Origin: Pseudoalteromonas nigrifaciens
GTDB lineage: Bacteria > Pseudomonadota > Gammaproteobacteria > Enterobacterales > Alteromonadaceae
Direction of reading: 5' to 3'
Length of the DNA: 64,000 bases
Assembly: GCF_002221505.1 (NCBI RefSeq)
Contig: NZ_CP011036.1
Coordinates: 2,046,001 to 2,110,000 of the forward strand
The first letter of the stretch is position 1, and each line of letters starts with the position of its first letter. The position numbers and the translations under genes are program-made. The notes below the pieces were generated by a model that had not been told where the DNA came from, made no database searches, and saw nothing but the letters and a program-made list of their open reading frames with translations. Shown here in pieces: positions 46,494-56,132 of the stretch.

Positions 46494-48667
46494 TAGCTAC
46501 GCTCCAATTCATCCACTAAATCAGAAATAGAACTTACTGTACGGCGCATCTGGTCACCAAACTCAAGGGTTGTGGTATTCCAGGTTTCCATACGCTCTTT
46601 AACTTGCGTATTTACTTCTGATGAATAGCTGCGTAGCCACTCATTTGTTTGCTTTTCAATATCAGACACTTGCTTAGCTAAAGTATTACTTAGCCCTTCA
46701 AACGATGCCTCAACACCACGTATAAACTCACTTTGGTGTGTTTTCATTTCGCTAAAGCCACTTTGAGCTAATTTAGCTGTATTACCAAATTGCTCTGTTG
46801 TAGCAACAAGTGAGGTTTCGAGCCCTCTTAGCACTTTAGCTTGTTCAATTACGTGATTCGCTAATCCATCATTTTGAGCTGAAATACCTTTAATAGTGTC
46901 GGTCATATCAGCTAAGCGCGTATCAAACAGCTCTGTTGCTTTTAATAAATTGCCCGATAACACCCCAATTTGGTTTGCGCTATTACTTAGGTTTTGGCTA
47001 CTTGTAGCAGATGACTCCGCAACCGTTTTAAGCTCTCCAATAACGTCTTTATGCTGTGCAATAACCGAATCCATATGTGTTTGCGTACGTTTTACAGCAT
47101 CAGTCATCGAGGTAAGCATTTGGTCTTGTTGTGCTAGCCACTGACCTAACTGCGATTGTAATTGCTCACGATACTCTGAGTCACGCTTAGAGGCTTCAAG
47201 CTGTTGGCTGTTAATCAATGAGCCAAACGTTTCTTCAAGCGTCTTTTGGCGCTGCTCAGAGCTTTGCATAAAGCTTTGTAAACTTGTTTCAAGGCCACTA
47301 GTAAACGCCTGTTGCTGCGCCGTTGTTTTTTCGTTTTGGCTAGAAAGCTCATTAACAAATCCACGGTTCGATTCGCCCATAGCGCTTTGTACTTCGGCCA
47401 TAGAGTCAGAAAGCTTATTAAGCGTTTGCGATTGCTCAGTTAACCAACCACCTAATACCGACTGTAAATTATCTACATGGTTTGCTTCACGCGTCGCTTG
47501 GGATTGCTGCTGCGATTCGATCGCCGTAAATAACTTTTGCTCCATAAGCTGTTGGCGTTCTTCACTTTTGCTCAGCATCACTTCGAGTTGCTGATTAAAT
47601 TGCGATGATGCCCCCGCTTGTTGCTGGGCCATTAGCTCAGCTTGTTTACTGCTTTGCTCAAGCACTGCGCTCATTTGCCCGCTCAGGCTACTTACGGCCT
47701 CGTGCATTTGCTCAGTCGACTTTTGTATAAGCTCACCTTGGCCTCTACCTGCCGCTTGCATGCTTTCGGTAAAGTTACTAATTAAATGCTCCAACACGCC
47801 GCTGGTTTGTTGGCTGGTATTACTGACTAACGACTGCATAGCAGGTGCCATTACATTATTAAGTGCGTTAGTAAAAGCATCTTGCATGCTGTCACTCACA
47901 CCCGAAATCGTCTCCTGTAATTTATCACCAATACGCTCATGCAATTCCTTTAAAGCCTCACTGCTATCACTGGTGTTTTTAGAAATATCAACAAGTGATT
48001 TTTCAGCAGGCAAGCGCGGATATAAAAAATCAATGCGGTGTTGCACAGCAGTAATATTTCGTATGATTAAACGCTCCGCTATTTTTTCAATAAAGTTGAG
48101 CAGTAAGCTCAAACCTACCCCCCATACAGAGGTAACAAAGGCGAAAGCGGCACCACTCATCATGCTGTTTATGCCAACTTTTAATACTTCTATATCCTCA
48201 CTTCCAATATTAATATCACGCAAACCCATAGTGAGGCCCATAAAGGTACCTAACACACCAATTGCGGTTAAAAATGAGGGGGTAGCCGCTAATAACCTGT
48301 TAGATGTAAGCCCAGCAGAAAGGGTTTTATGGTTAAAAAAGTGCTCCGCGTCCAGCGTATTATAAACACGTTGCAAGCGATCATCTTTTACTAAGCTTTC
48401 ACCAAATTCATGCCACAGGCTGTGCACTATTTTAGATTTTGACGCTTTAGCACGCTCGCTGATAGCCAAGCTATTATCATAAAGCGTAGTAATAGATTCA
48501 CCATTAATAATGTGCCTAACTTGCTTTACTCGACTATTGCTCTTAACCGTAAGTACAATAATCGAGATCAAAGCAACAACAAACACGGCTATTAATGCAA
48601 GCCAAAAAGATACCCCCAATACAGATTGCGGTATCAACCAATGCTCTGATGGCATAAAATCCAACAT
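46493..48667 (-). CDS. zorA: ZorA, MotA/ExbB-like motor protein with long tail
   Basis: This 724-residue protein has a transmembrane helix near the N-terminus (LALIAVFVVALISIIVLTV) and the MotA/TolQ/ExbB channel region (FLTAIGVLGTFMGLTMGLRD, then MMSGAAFAFVTSVWGVGLSL). About 480 residues of cytoplasmic coiled coil follow, the ZorA tail, rich in Gln and Ser. Two tail segments (about 350-430 and 440-525) are alignable repeats. In Zorya the tail is thought to carry the signal from the envelope to ZorC/ZorD. The gene begins 42 bases after hsdS, with no clear terminator between. Confidence 0.95.
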   Translation of the reverse strand: MLDFMPSEHWLIPQSVLGVSFWLALIAVFVVALISIIVLTVKSNSRVKQVRHIINGESITTLYDNSLAISERAKASKSKIVHSLWHEFGESLVKDDRLQRVYNTLDAEHFFNHKTLSAGLTSNRLLAATPSFLTAIGVLGTFMGLTMGLRDINIGSEDIEVLKVGINSMMSGAAFAFVTSVWGVGLSLLLNFIEKIAERLIIRNITAVQHRIDFLYPRLPAEKSLVDISKNTSDSSEALKELHERIGDKLQETISGVSDSMQDAFTNALNNVMAPAMQSLVSNTSQQTSGVLEHLISNFTESMQAAGRGQGELIQKSTEQMHEAVSSLSGQMSAVLEQSSKQAELMAQQQAGASSQFNQQLEVMLSKSEERQQLMEQKLFTAIESQQQSQATREANHVDNLQSVLGGWLTEQSQTLNKLSDSMAEVQSAMGESNRGFVNELSSQNEKTTAQQQAFTSGLETSLQSFMQSSEQRQKTLEETFGSLINSQQLEASKRDSEYREQLQSQLGQWLAQQDQMLTSMTDAVKRTQTHMDSVIAQHKDVIGELKTVAESSATSSQNLSNSANQIGVLSGNLLKATELFDTRLADMTDTIKGISAQNDGLANHVIEQAKVLRGLETSLVATTEQFGNTAKLAQSGFSEMKTHQSEFIRGVEASFEGLSNTLAKQVSDIEKQTNEWLRSYSSEVNTQVKERMETWNTTTLEFGDQMRRTVSSISDLVDELERS

Positions 48668-48709
48668 ATTTACTACTCCCTTAGTTTATTGGGTATTACT
48701 TATTTTTTG

Positions 48710-49882
48710 TTATAACTCGCCAGCAAAGGCTTTTTGGCTTAGTGAGTTAAAACCATCTTTATTTAACTTACTAGAATTATTCAACTTTCTCTTAAGCTCA
48801 TTTATTTTTTCAACAGTATTCGTAAAACGAATTTGTTGTTCTATCGGTGGTAAAGGAATATCTAAATCACGTAATATAGCTAGGTTAATATTTTTTTGAG
48901 CCGATTCAGGGGCGTTAGCTTCAAGAATTTTCTGCAAAAAGCTAAGCCAAGTTTGAACATACTCTGTTGTAACTAATTGATTTGGTTTAAACCCGACTAC
49001 ACTGTCAGGGAAACACGCCTCAAAAGTTAAGATACCCGTTTTTGCAATATTTGCCGCAATAGTTATGCAAAGTGTCCCCGCTTTCCATTTTCTACTTTGA
49101 GCTAAACCAAAGTCAGAATAAGTTGCACTGTAAGATGTTATATATCCACCAGATTTAGCAACATCACCAGTCTGGATTAACGGATGTTCACCGCCTAATA
49201 ACTTTGGATCATTTCTTGGCCTATGTTTGGACTTGCCTCTGTCTAATACTCCAACTTCATCAAGTTTCTTAACTTCCCACCCCTTTGGATTAGTGACAGG
49301 ATCGCCGAACATGTCTAGGAATACGCTGCGTAGGAAGTCGTCGGCGAGTTGGATGGCTTGTTGGCGTTTGCGGCGGATGGCGTCGGCTTTATCTAAAATC
49401 GCTGCTATGCGTTTTTGTTCTTCGAGTGGTGGAAGTGGGATTGTTATGCTACGTATAAGTGGCATGTTCAACCCTGCTCTATCTTTATCTCCAGTAATAT
49501 TTCTAATTTGACGATACTGAGATTTTAAAAAGTAAAATAAGTAATCTGAGAATAACTCTCTTTGGTTATTAGGGTTTATTGAAACAATGGATTGATTACA
49601 AGTAGCATTTGATGCTCTCAATAATGCTACTGTCCCACGAGTTTTACCTTGACCATTTAGTGCGATAAGAACGCTATCCTTTGGTAAATATCTTGCGTTT
49701 GAGTTCTCTACAGCTAGTTCTGTAATTTTTTTATCACAATCAAAAATCTCACCTTTGTGAATATCCCCTGAAACAATCCAAGGTACAGTTCCATCTTCAT
49801 AATATTCTGAGATTGTCGTTTTTGGTGTTCCACCAGTCATTAAACTGCAAACATCTCCTATCTTAACCAATGGGCAGCTCAC
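48710..49882 (-). CDS. hsdS: HsdS, specificity subunit of type I restriction-modification
   Basis: This 390-residue protein has two target-recognition domains separated by conserved helical spacers. Spacer 1 is [20 protein letters not shown] followed by [17 protein letters not shown]; spacer 2 is near the C-terminus ([19 protein letters not shown]). The N-terminus ([18 protein letters not shown]) and second TRD ([16 protein letters not shown]) open in the usual way. HsdS decides the split DNA sequence recognised by HsdMR. It overlaps hsdM by four bases. Target sequence cannot be read from the protein. Confidence 0.95.
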   Translation of the reverse strand: MSCPLVKIGDVCSLMTGGTPKTTISEYYEDGTVPWIVSGDIHKGEIFDCDKKITELAVENSNARYLPKDSVLIALNGQGKTRGTVALLRASNATCNQSIVSINPNNQRELFSDYLFYFLKSQYRQIRNITGDKDRAGLNMPLIRSITIPLPPLEEQKRIAAILDKADAIRRKRQQAIQLADDFLRSVFLDMFGDPVTNPKGWEVKKLDEVGVLDRGKSKHRPRNDPKLLGGEHPLIQTGDVAKSGGYITSYSATYSDFGLAQSRKWKAGTLCITIAANIAKTGILTFEACFPDSVVGFKPNQLVTTEYVQTWLSFLQKILEANAPESAQKNINLAILRDLDIPLPPIEQQIRFTNTVEKINELKRKLNNSSKLNKDGFNSLSQKAFAGEL

Positions 49883-51459
49883 AGCATCCCCTCCAGCTCT
49901 TTTAAATCAGCCAGTATTTCATTTTCCAAGCTCACTAATTTACCTAAAATTTCTTTTGGCGGTTCGTATGTTTCTTCCTCGTACACCACTTCTTTGTAGC
50001 GATTGATTGAAAGGTCGTATTTATTGCTAACTATGTCGTCTTTACTTACCCAAAAGGCTTTCTGGGTTTTATCATTACTACCACTTGTTGCCTGTGCTTT
50101 ATCACGGGCTTTAAATTCGCTGATTAGGCTTGGTAAGTCGTTGGTTTTTATTGGAGTACGCTTGTCATCCAAGCTAAAACCATCGGCTTGAACATCGTAA
50201 AACCATACGTGATCGGTGCTGCCGCCTTTAGTGAATATAAGTATGGCGGTTGAAACGCCGGCGTAGGGTTTAAACACGCCACTTGGCAGTGAAATTACGG
50301 CTTCTAGCTGGTTGTTATCTACCAGCATTTGGCGAAGTTGTACGTGCGCTTTTGATGAGCCAAAGAGTACGCCGTCGGGTACGATAGTGGCCGACTGCCC
50401 GCCTACTTTTAACATGCGCTCAATAAGGGCAACAAATAGCAGCTCGGTTTTTTTGGTTTTTACTTTACGTAATAACTCAGGGCATACGTCTTCTTCGTCT
50501 AGGCTGCCTTTAAATGGCGGGTTGGCGAGTATTATGTCAAAACCTTCTTTTGCCTTTTGTGGGTAGTGCTCTTTAAAGTTTTGGCTTAGGGTATCTTGAT
50601 AATGAATGCCCGGTTGTTTAATACCGTGCATTACTAAGTTCATGGCAGCTACGCGTAGCATGGTAGCGTCAAAGTCAAAGCCGTTGAACATGTTTGTATC
50701 TATGTGGCTGCGCTGCTCTGGAGTAATTAAATCACCTGAATAGAGACAATTTTCAAGCGGTTTGCCGCTGTCATCAAGCTGTACGTTGCCATCCACATCA
50801 AGCACGGGTTCGCGCTCGACGCCCTCGGCTGATGTGTATTTTTGTAACAGGTATTCGTAACTTACCGATAAAAAGCCACCGGTGCCGGTTGATGGGTCAC
50901 AAATTTGGCTGGTAACGTCTGGGTCCATCATTTCGACCATGGCACGTATAATGTGGCGCGGCGTTCTAAATTGGCCGTTAATGCCTGCGGTGGTGAGTTT
51001 GCTAAGCAAGTATTCGTACAAATCGCCTTTGGTGTCGGCGTTTTCAAGCGGGAGATCGTTTACCATTTCAACGGCTTTTACCAACAAGCTTTGCTTTTGA
51101 ATCATTAATTGCGCGTCTTTCATAAACTCGTTAAATACCGCGCCTTCTGGCGATACGTCGTCTGAGGTTTTTGAAAAAAACGGAAACAGCTCATCTTTAA
51201 CTAGTTTGTATAACTCTTCTGCGCCTAAATGGCGCAGGTTTTGCCAACGAATGTGTTGCTCTGCGTCGCTAAAGCGGCGGTTAAATGGCTGCTTGGTACG
51301 TGCACTTCGTTTTTCGTCGGCTTGCTCGTTCATGTCGAGCATGCGGGCGTACATTAAAAAAGTAATTTGCTCTACTACGGTAAGCGGGTTAGTTATTCCG
51401 CCTGTCCAAAATTCTTCCCATAGTTTGTCTATTTTACTTTTTAAAGGTCCGGTGATCAT
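49879..51459 (-). CDS. hsdM: HsdM, N6-adenine methyltransferase subunit of type I R-M
   Basis: This 526-residue methyltransferase has an HsdM_N helical domain ([20 protein letters not shown]), SAM motif [11 protein letters not shown] and catalytic motif [10 protein letters not shown] (N-P-P-F, for N6-adenine). It forms the modification complex with HsdS and the restriction complex with HsdR. The RhuM-Fic gene and a tandem hairpin repeat separate it from hsdR. Confidence 0.96.
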   Translation of the reverse strand: MITGPLKSKIDKLWEEFWTGGITNPLTVVEQITFLMYARMLDMNEQADEKRSARTKQPFNRRFSDAEQHIRWQNLRHLGAEELYKLVKDELFPFFSKTSDDVSPEGAVFNEFMKDAQLMIQKQSLLVKAVEMVNDLPLENADTKGDLYEYLLSKLTTAGINGQFRTPRHIIRAMVEMMDPDVTSQICDPSTGTGGFLSVSYEYLLQKYTSAEGVEREPVLDVDGNVQLDDSGKPLENCLYSGDLITPEQRSHIDTNMFNGFDFDATMLRVAAMNLVMHGIKQPGIHYQDTLSQNFKEHYPQKAKEGFDIILANPPFKGSLDEEDVCPELLRKVKTKKTELLFVALIERMLKVGGQSATIVPDGVLFGSSKAHVQLRQMLVDNNQLEAVISLPSGVFKPYAGVSTAILIFTKGGSTDHVWFYDVQADGFSLDDKRTPIKTNDLPSLISEFKARDKAQATSGSNDKTQKAFWVSKDDIVSNKYDLSINRYKEVVYEEETYEPPKEILGKLVSLENEILADLKELEGML

Positions 51460-51520
51460 AGTTTTCCTATTTTGAGCGGTTTGTTGCGCTCATTGTATTG
51501 GTTAAATTTTATATCATGGT

Positions 51521-51609
51521 GTCGGATGGTGCTTTGCCTATTCAACATCGTCGGATGGCGCTTTGGCTTATCCAACATCGTCGGATGGCGCTCTGGCTTA
51601 TCCAACCTA
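51521..51609. repeat. Three tandem 29-30 bp hairpin repeats
   Basis: Three near-identical copies of GTCGGATGGCGCTTTGGCTT-ATCCAACATC start at 51521, 51550 and 51580 in the gap between the RhuM-Fic gene and hsdM. Each unit has facing GTCGGAT and ATCCAAC arms and can form a hairpin, like REP or small palindromic repeats found between bacterial genes. Spacing is exact and there are no spacers, so this is not CRISPR. They may stabilise or attenuate the operon mRNA ahead of hsdM. Confidence 0.8.
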
Positions 51610-51622
51610 CGTTTTGTGCTAT

Positions 51623-52618
51623 TTAATTTTGGCTTAATAAATTTTCGATTAAGCGAATAATGGTGTCTTTTTCTTTAGGGTTTGACTCTGCGACTAATAA
51701 GGTTATTGCCGCTAAGCCTGTGTCGTTTATTACGGGTTGATAATTTTCATTTAACAGGCGTTGATTACGATTTAGAAAATCGACAAATAAAAATGCTGCG
51801 GTGCGTTTATTGCCATCACTAAATGGGTGGTTTTTAACAACAAAATATAATAAATGCGCCGCTTTACTTTCTATGCTTGGGTAGGCAGGCTCACCAAATA
51901 CACTTTGATCTAACGCGCCCCAAATTGCATTTAGGCCATTGTTACGCTCTTGTGCAAATAACTTGGTGGCTTCGCCTTTGTTTATAAGGTTTTGCTTAAG
52001 CTGTGAAATCGCGATTTTTGCATCATTAAGTGGTGTAAGTGCACCGCCTAATTCCCCTTTTGGTGAATTAAGCAGTCCTTCATCATACTGTTGTAGCCAT
52101 AAGAAGGTTTGCGTGTAACTGGCAATTATATCTACAAGCCCTGCACCAAACTCACTGTTTTGTGGCAAAACAGCAATACGTTTAACGAGTTGTAATGCGT
52201 TATCTAGCTCTGTTGCATTTTGTGCTAATCGCTCTTGGTTTAAAGTGTAGCCTTTTAATAAATGCTGCTTTAATGTTTTAGTCGCCCATTGGCGAAAGCG
52301 CGTTGCTTGGGTTGAGTTAACGCGGTAGCCCACGGAAATAATAGCATCAAGATTGTAAAATTTAGTTTTTGATTTTTGTGTTTTCCCAGCTATTGCACCG
52401 TGTTCAGTGGTTTGTTCCAAAATGGAACTAACCACTTCTTGCTCCAGTTCACCAGTCTTAAAAATATTAGACAAGTGCTTTGTAATAGCGGGTCGCTTCG
52501 TTCCAAATAAATCAGCCATTTGCGCTTGAGACATCCAAAGCGATTCATTTTTAAATTGAATATCAAAAGATAACGAACCATCCGGAGTTTGGTATATAAC
52601 AACACCTTGATTAGCCAT
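51623..52618 (-). CDS. RhuM-type protein fused to a Fic/Doc domain
   Basis: This is a 331-residue protein. The N-terminal two thirds belong to the RhuM (virulence RhuM) family: LWMSQAQMADLFGTKRPAIT, a helix-turn-helix, and then FYNLDAIISVGYRVNSTQAT. The C-terminal third holds a Fic/Doc-type motif, HPFSDGNKRTAAFLF (HxFx(D)GNKR). Fic/Doc proteins transfer AMP or phosphate to targets, and RhuM proteins often accompany type I R-M genes. Its start abuts the hsdR stop, so it is in the same transcript. It might guard or regulate the R-M system; this is inferred from position. Confidence 0.88.
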   Translation of the reverse strand: MANQGVVIYQTPDGSLSFDIQFKNESLWMSQAQMADLFGTKRPAITKHLSNIFKTGELEQEVVSSILEQTTEHGAIAGKTQKSKTKFYNLDAIISVGYRVNSTQATRFRQWATKTLKQHLLKGYTLNQERLAQNATELDNALQLVKRIAVLPQNSEFGAGLVDIIASYTQTFLWLQQYDEGLLNSPKGELGGALTPLNDAKIAISQLKQNLINKGEATKLFAQERNNGLNAIWGALDQSVFGEPAYPSIESKAAHLLYFVVKNHPFSDGNKRTAAFLFVDFLNRNQRLLNENYQPVINDTGLAAITLLVAESNPKEKDTIIRLIENLLSQN

Positions 52619-55600
52619 TTACAATCTCACCTCTTTTTCAACAGATTGGTTTTTATCACCCAATTGTACATCAAACTGCTTAATAAATTGCTCTATTACG
52701 TCGGCTTGTTGCTGGCTAAATACGCCATCGAGCCCCATGTCGTGTATTTGTGTAAAAGGTGCGTCGTAAAGCTGGGCTATTTCAATAGAGCCGTGGCGAA
52801 TTAGGTGGTTTTTTAACATACCAATAAAGCGCTGTTGCTTGGCATTAACATGGGTGTGTATTTGCTGCACAAAGGTTGTAAAGCTTTGCTCTATGGCGTT
52901 TTTATCCATGCCGACTATGGTACGCAATATTTTGTCTAAGCTAGCGGTTGATTCGGGAAAAAACTCTTTTAATGTATTTAAATCAACACTTGGGTTTTGC
53001 GTATGCACTAACGAGCTTAATTGCGCTAAGTCGGCTTCGGTTACTTGTTCGCCATTGCGAATTTTTTGCAGAACGCTGTCGGTTTCAAATAACGGGGTGA
53101 GTGTTTTTTCAACCTCTTGTCGGTATATTTGATAATCAATAGAGACTATTTTTGTAAGCCTATCAGCTTCGTGTATTTGGTTTGCGTCTTCTTTTATATC
53201 GAGTATAAAGTCACTTTTTGGCGGTGTTATGTCTTTATTACGCAGGTGTATAATACTGCGTAAATTAATGCGGCTTTGCTCAAGCGCTGCATGGGTTAAA
53301 TACTGCCAATATTGCTCGGTTTGTATTTCTGCTATTGCAGGTGCTTTGCTACGTACTTCGTTTAAGTGCATTTGTAGCGATTCAACTTTGTTCATTACAT
53401 TTTGTTTAGCTAAATCAATTTGGCTTTCATCGGTAATTAACAGCGTTTGAATGGTGGTTAGCTCAGAATCAAATTTATACGCTTCACTTTGCCCCATAAT
53501 GTTACGCCATTGCATAAGCGGCGCTACTTCTTCTAGCAACGTTTGTACATCATCAGGGATAAACTGATTAAGGCGTTTTAGGTCTTTAAAGGTTTCGACC
53601 ACTTGCCAGTTGTCGCGCACCGATATTGATTCCATTGGCAGTAAGCAAATATCGTCGTGAATTAATTTTATTGTTTGATCAAACACATCCATATTGGCTT
53701 TTTTGAGGGCGGTTTGTGCAAGGGTTACCCGCGCTTCAAATAGCTTTTGCAGTAACGATTTAGCTTGTTTTACGTCTTCTTCTTCTGGGTTTTCATCAAA
53801 GTATTCAAAATTTGCCCAGTGGTCGAATATTAAAAAGTGAGTTTTGTGCTTGCCAGGGCCATATAGGTTTTCGCATAAGCGTGTGCCACGGCCAATCATT
53901 TGCCAAAACTTTACTTTTGATTTTATGGGTTTGGCAAATACAAGGTTTACACATTCTGGTACGTCTATGCCGGTGTCGAGCATATCGACCGATACGGCTA
54001 TGCGTACGCTGTTTTCGTCGCTTGATTTAAAGTCGTCTATTAGCTCTTCAGCGCGTTCGTACTTTGAGTGAATAACGCGGCAAAAATTAGCACCATGCTG
54101 CGGGTAAAGCTCGCTAAACAACTGCGCCATTAATTCGGCGTGAGCTATGTTACGGGCAAATATAATAGTTTTACCTGGTAGCTGACCGTCTTTATCGCGC
54201 AGGCCTTTTTCCATTAAGTTACGTAGTATTAGCCTGTTGGTGTCTTTATTTTTAATGGCTTCGTCTATTTGTTTTGCGTCAAAGTCGAGCTCGTTCGGAT
54301 CAATCCCTTGCTCTTCTAGTTGGGCTATTTGCTCATCGGTTAGGTTATCTTTTTTAATGCCTTCGCGTAAAAATTGTGTGGTGTAACTTACAATTTTGTA
54401 AGGGACTAAGTTGCCTTGTTCTATGGCGTCTTCAAGTGGGTAATTGGCTGTTGGCATTTTGTAATCACAGCTAAACAAGTCACAGGTTGAGCGCGATACC
54501 ATTTCAACCGGCGTGGCGGTTAAGCCCACTTCTAGCGCGTCAAAGTATTTAAAAATATCACCATAAATATTATAAATTGAACGGTGCGATTCATCGGCTA
54601 CTATTAGGTCAAAGTGGCCTACGTCGTACTTGTTCATTATACGCAGCATGCCTGGGTAGGTTGCTATAAAAACACGCGCACTTGCTGCGGTGTTTTTAGC
54701 GCTTTTGCCTACAATGTGTACTGGCTCTTTGGTGTGTTCAGTAAAGGCATTACCCGCTTGTTTACGTAGCTCTTTTCGATCACATAAAAATAGTACGCGC
54801 TTAGCCCAACCTGCATCGAGCAGCCGTTTGGCAAGGGCAATAGATACGCGTGTTTTACCTGTGCCGGTTGCTTGCACAATAAGCGCTTTGCGGTGTTTAT
54901 CACTAAAGCGCTCACACACACGGGTTATGGTTTCCATTTGATACAAACGCCCTGCTACTGCGGTATCTATTGGCGTGGTGTTTAGCTCTTTTTTAAGCGT
55001 GCGTTGCTTTATTAGGTATTGCAGGGAATCTTTTGAGTAGTAACCGTATAAACCACGGCTATTATAACCTTGCGCGTCATCAAGAATTTTTATATCCCAG
55101 CCGTTTGAATAAAAAATAACGGGGCGTTGACCATATTGCTTTTCGAGCGCGTTGGCATAAAGCGTTGCTTGCTGGCGGCCTTTTTCGATATTTTCGCGGG
55201 TGCGTTTTGCCTCAATTACGCCAAGTGGCTTGCCATCGTCATCCCATAATACGTAATCAACATAACCTATGCCTGTTGTTGTAGGTTGATCTGTTACTTT
55301 TACTTCTTTGCCAACGTCTTCTGTTGATTTGTCGTCAAGTGCTACATTCCAACCTGCATTACGCAGGTCTAAGTCGATAATGCGTTTACGGGTTTCATCT
55401 TCGTTAAAGTTAAAACTTGAGTTAACAATTTGCTCATTGCGGGTTTTAACCTGGTTAAGCTTTTCTGCATCAATAGTTTGTTTTAGTTTTGCTGTTTGCT
55501 GCTGGGCTTGTTTTTGTGCAAGCTCTGCGGCTTCTAGTTCGTCAAGCGCGCGTTTTAAACGGGCTTGATTTTCGGCTAATTGTTGAGTGAGTTGCTTGTT

Positions 55601-56062
55601 CTTTTTAGCAAACTGGGCATCGCTTTGATTGCTAGGTTGTGTTTGCTCAGGCGCTTTAAACTCTGGGCATTCTTGTTGCGTGCCATTGGCATAAGCCATA
55701 AACAAATAAGAGGCTACAAAGTAGCTTTCTTTTAATATCCAAATAGCTTGTTGTTGATCTACTTTGCCTTCATGCGCGGCTTGGTTGCCGCTTTTACGTA
55801 TGGCATGGAGCTTATCGGTTATTAAACGCGGCACGGCACTGGTAAAGTCGTCGGCGGTGAGTTTATCGAAAATGTTAGACGTTGGTAAAACAGGTAAGCT
55901 AAGCTCTTTGTATAAGTAGCCTACTACTTTTTCGGCAAAGCAACGCAGCTTAACCAATGAGCTTTGCGGATCGGTAATCGCATAGTCTTCTGCAAAAGCG
56001 GCTAACTGGTGTAGCTCTGGCCACTTAGATTGAATATGTTCAAAGTTCATTGACTGCTTCAT
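52619..56062 (-). CDS. hsdR: HsdR, restriction/translocase subunit of type I R-M
   Basis: This 1147-residue protein has an N-terminal DUF4145-like domain (about 1-110, NFEHIQSKWPELHQLA), a coiled coil, a PD-(D/E)xK nuclease (YVDYVLWDDDGKPLGVIEAK), then an SF2 motor with VQATGTGKTRVS, the DESH box VADESHRS and motif VI MIGRGTRLCE. It cuts unmodified DNA after ATP-driven translocation, with HsdM and HsdS. It is the first R-M gene. A CAAGCTTG motif lies 53 bases upstream of the ATG. All motifs are intact. Confidence 0.96.
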   Translation of the reverse strand: MKQSMNFEHIQSKWPELHQLAAFAEDYAITDPQSSLVKLRCFAEKVVGYLYKELSLPVLPTSNIFDKLTADDFTSAVPRLITDKLHAIRKSGNQAAHEGKVDQQQAIWILKESYFVASYLFMAYANGTQQECPEFKAPEQTQPSNQSDAQFAKKNKQLTQQLAENQARLKRALDELEAAELAQKQAQQQTAKLKQTIDAEKLNQVKTRNEQIVNSSFNFNEDETRKRIIDLDLRNAGWNVALDDKSTEDVGKEVKVTDQPTTTGIGYVDYVLWDDDGKPLGVIEAKRTRENIEKGRQQATLYANALEKQYGQRPVIFYSNGWDIKILDDAQGYNSRGLYGYYSKDSLQYLIKQRTLKKELNTTPIDTAVAGRLYQMETITRVCERFSDKHRKALIVQATGTGKTRVSIALAKRLLDAGWAKRVLFLCDRKELRKQAGNAFTEHTKEPVHIVGKSAKNTAASARVFIATYPGMLRIMNKYDVGHFDLIVADESHRSIYNIYGDIFKYFDALEVGLTATPVEMVSRSTCDLFSCDYKMPTANYPLEDAIEQGNLVPYKIVSYTTQFLREGIKKDNLTDEQIAQLEEQGIDPNELDFDAKQIDEAIKNKDTNRLILRNLMEKGLRDKDGQLPGKTIIFARNIAHAELMAQLFSELYPQHGANFCRVIHSKYERAEELIDDFKSSDENSVRIAVSVDMLDTGIDVPECVNLVFAKPIKSKVKFWQMIGRGTRLCENLYGPGKHKTHFLIFDHWANFEYFDENPEEEDVKQAKSLLQKLFEARVTLAQTALKKANMDVFDQTIKLIHDDICLLPMESISVRDNWQVVETFKDLKRLNQFIPDDVQTLLEEVAPLMQWRNIMGQSEAYKFDSELTTIQTLLITDESQIDLAKQNVMNKVESLQMHLNEVRSKAPAIAEIQTEQYWQYLTHAALEQSRINLRSIIHLRNKDITPPKSDFILDIKEDANQIHEADRLTKIVSIDYQIYRQEVEKTLTPLFETDSVLQKIRNGEQVTEADLAQLSSLVHTQNPSVDLNTLKEFFPESTASLDKILRTIVGMDKNAIEQSFTTFVQQIHTHVNAKQQRFIGMLKNHLIRHGSIEIAQLYDAPFTQIHDMGLDGVFSQQQADVIEQFIKQFDVQLGDKNQSVEKEVRL

Positions 56063-56114
56063 TCCTGATTACTTCCTTATCAACTAATTTACCATGCGTT
56101 ATTATTTTTATGCG

Positions 56115-56126
56115 TTTGCAAGCTTG
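56115..56126. promoter_or_regulatory. Shared motif, copy 2 (inverted, shorter)
   Basis: TTTGCAAGCTTG, the reverse complement of the first 12 bases of the motif at 40882 and 59099. It is placed 53 bases upstream of hsdR. Only the palindromic core and three flanking bases match, so this copy is weaker. Confidence 0.4.
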
Positions 56127-56132
56127 AGAATA

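Noticed and set aside
51521-51609. A short CRISPR array
   Set aside because: The three units are directly adjacent with no variable spacers, and each is a hairpin-forming palindromic repeat.
51472-51660. A 62-codon plus-strand frame
   Set aside because: It is made of the tandem hairpin repeats and has repeat-derived protein sequence only.
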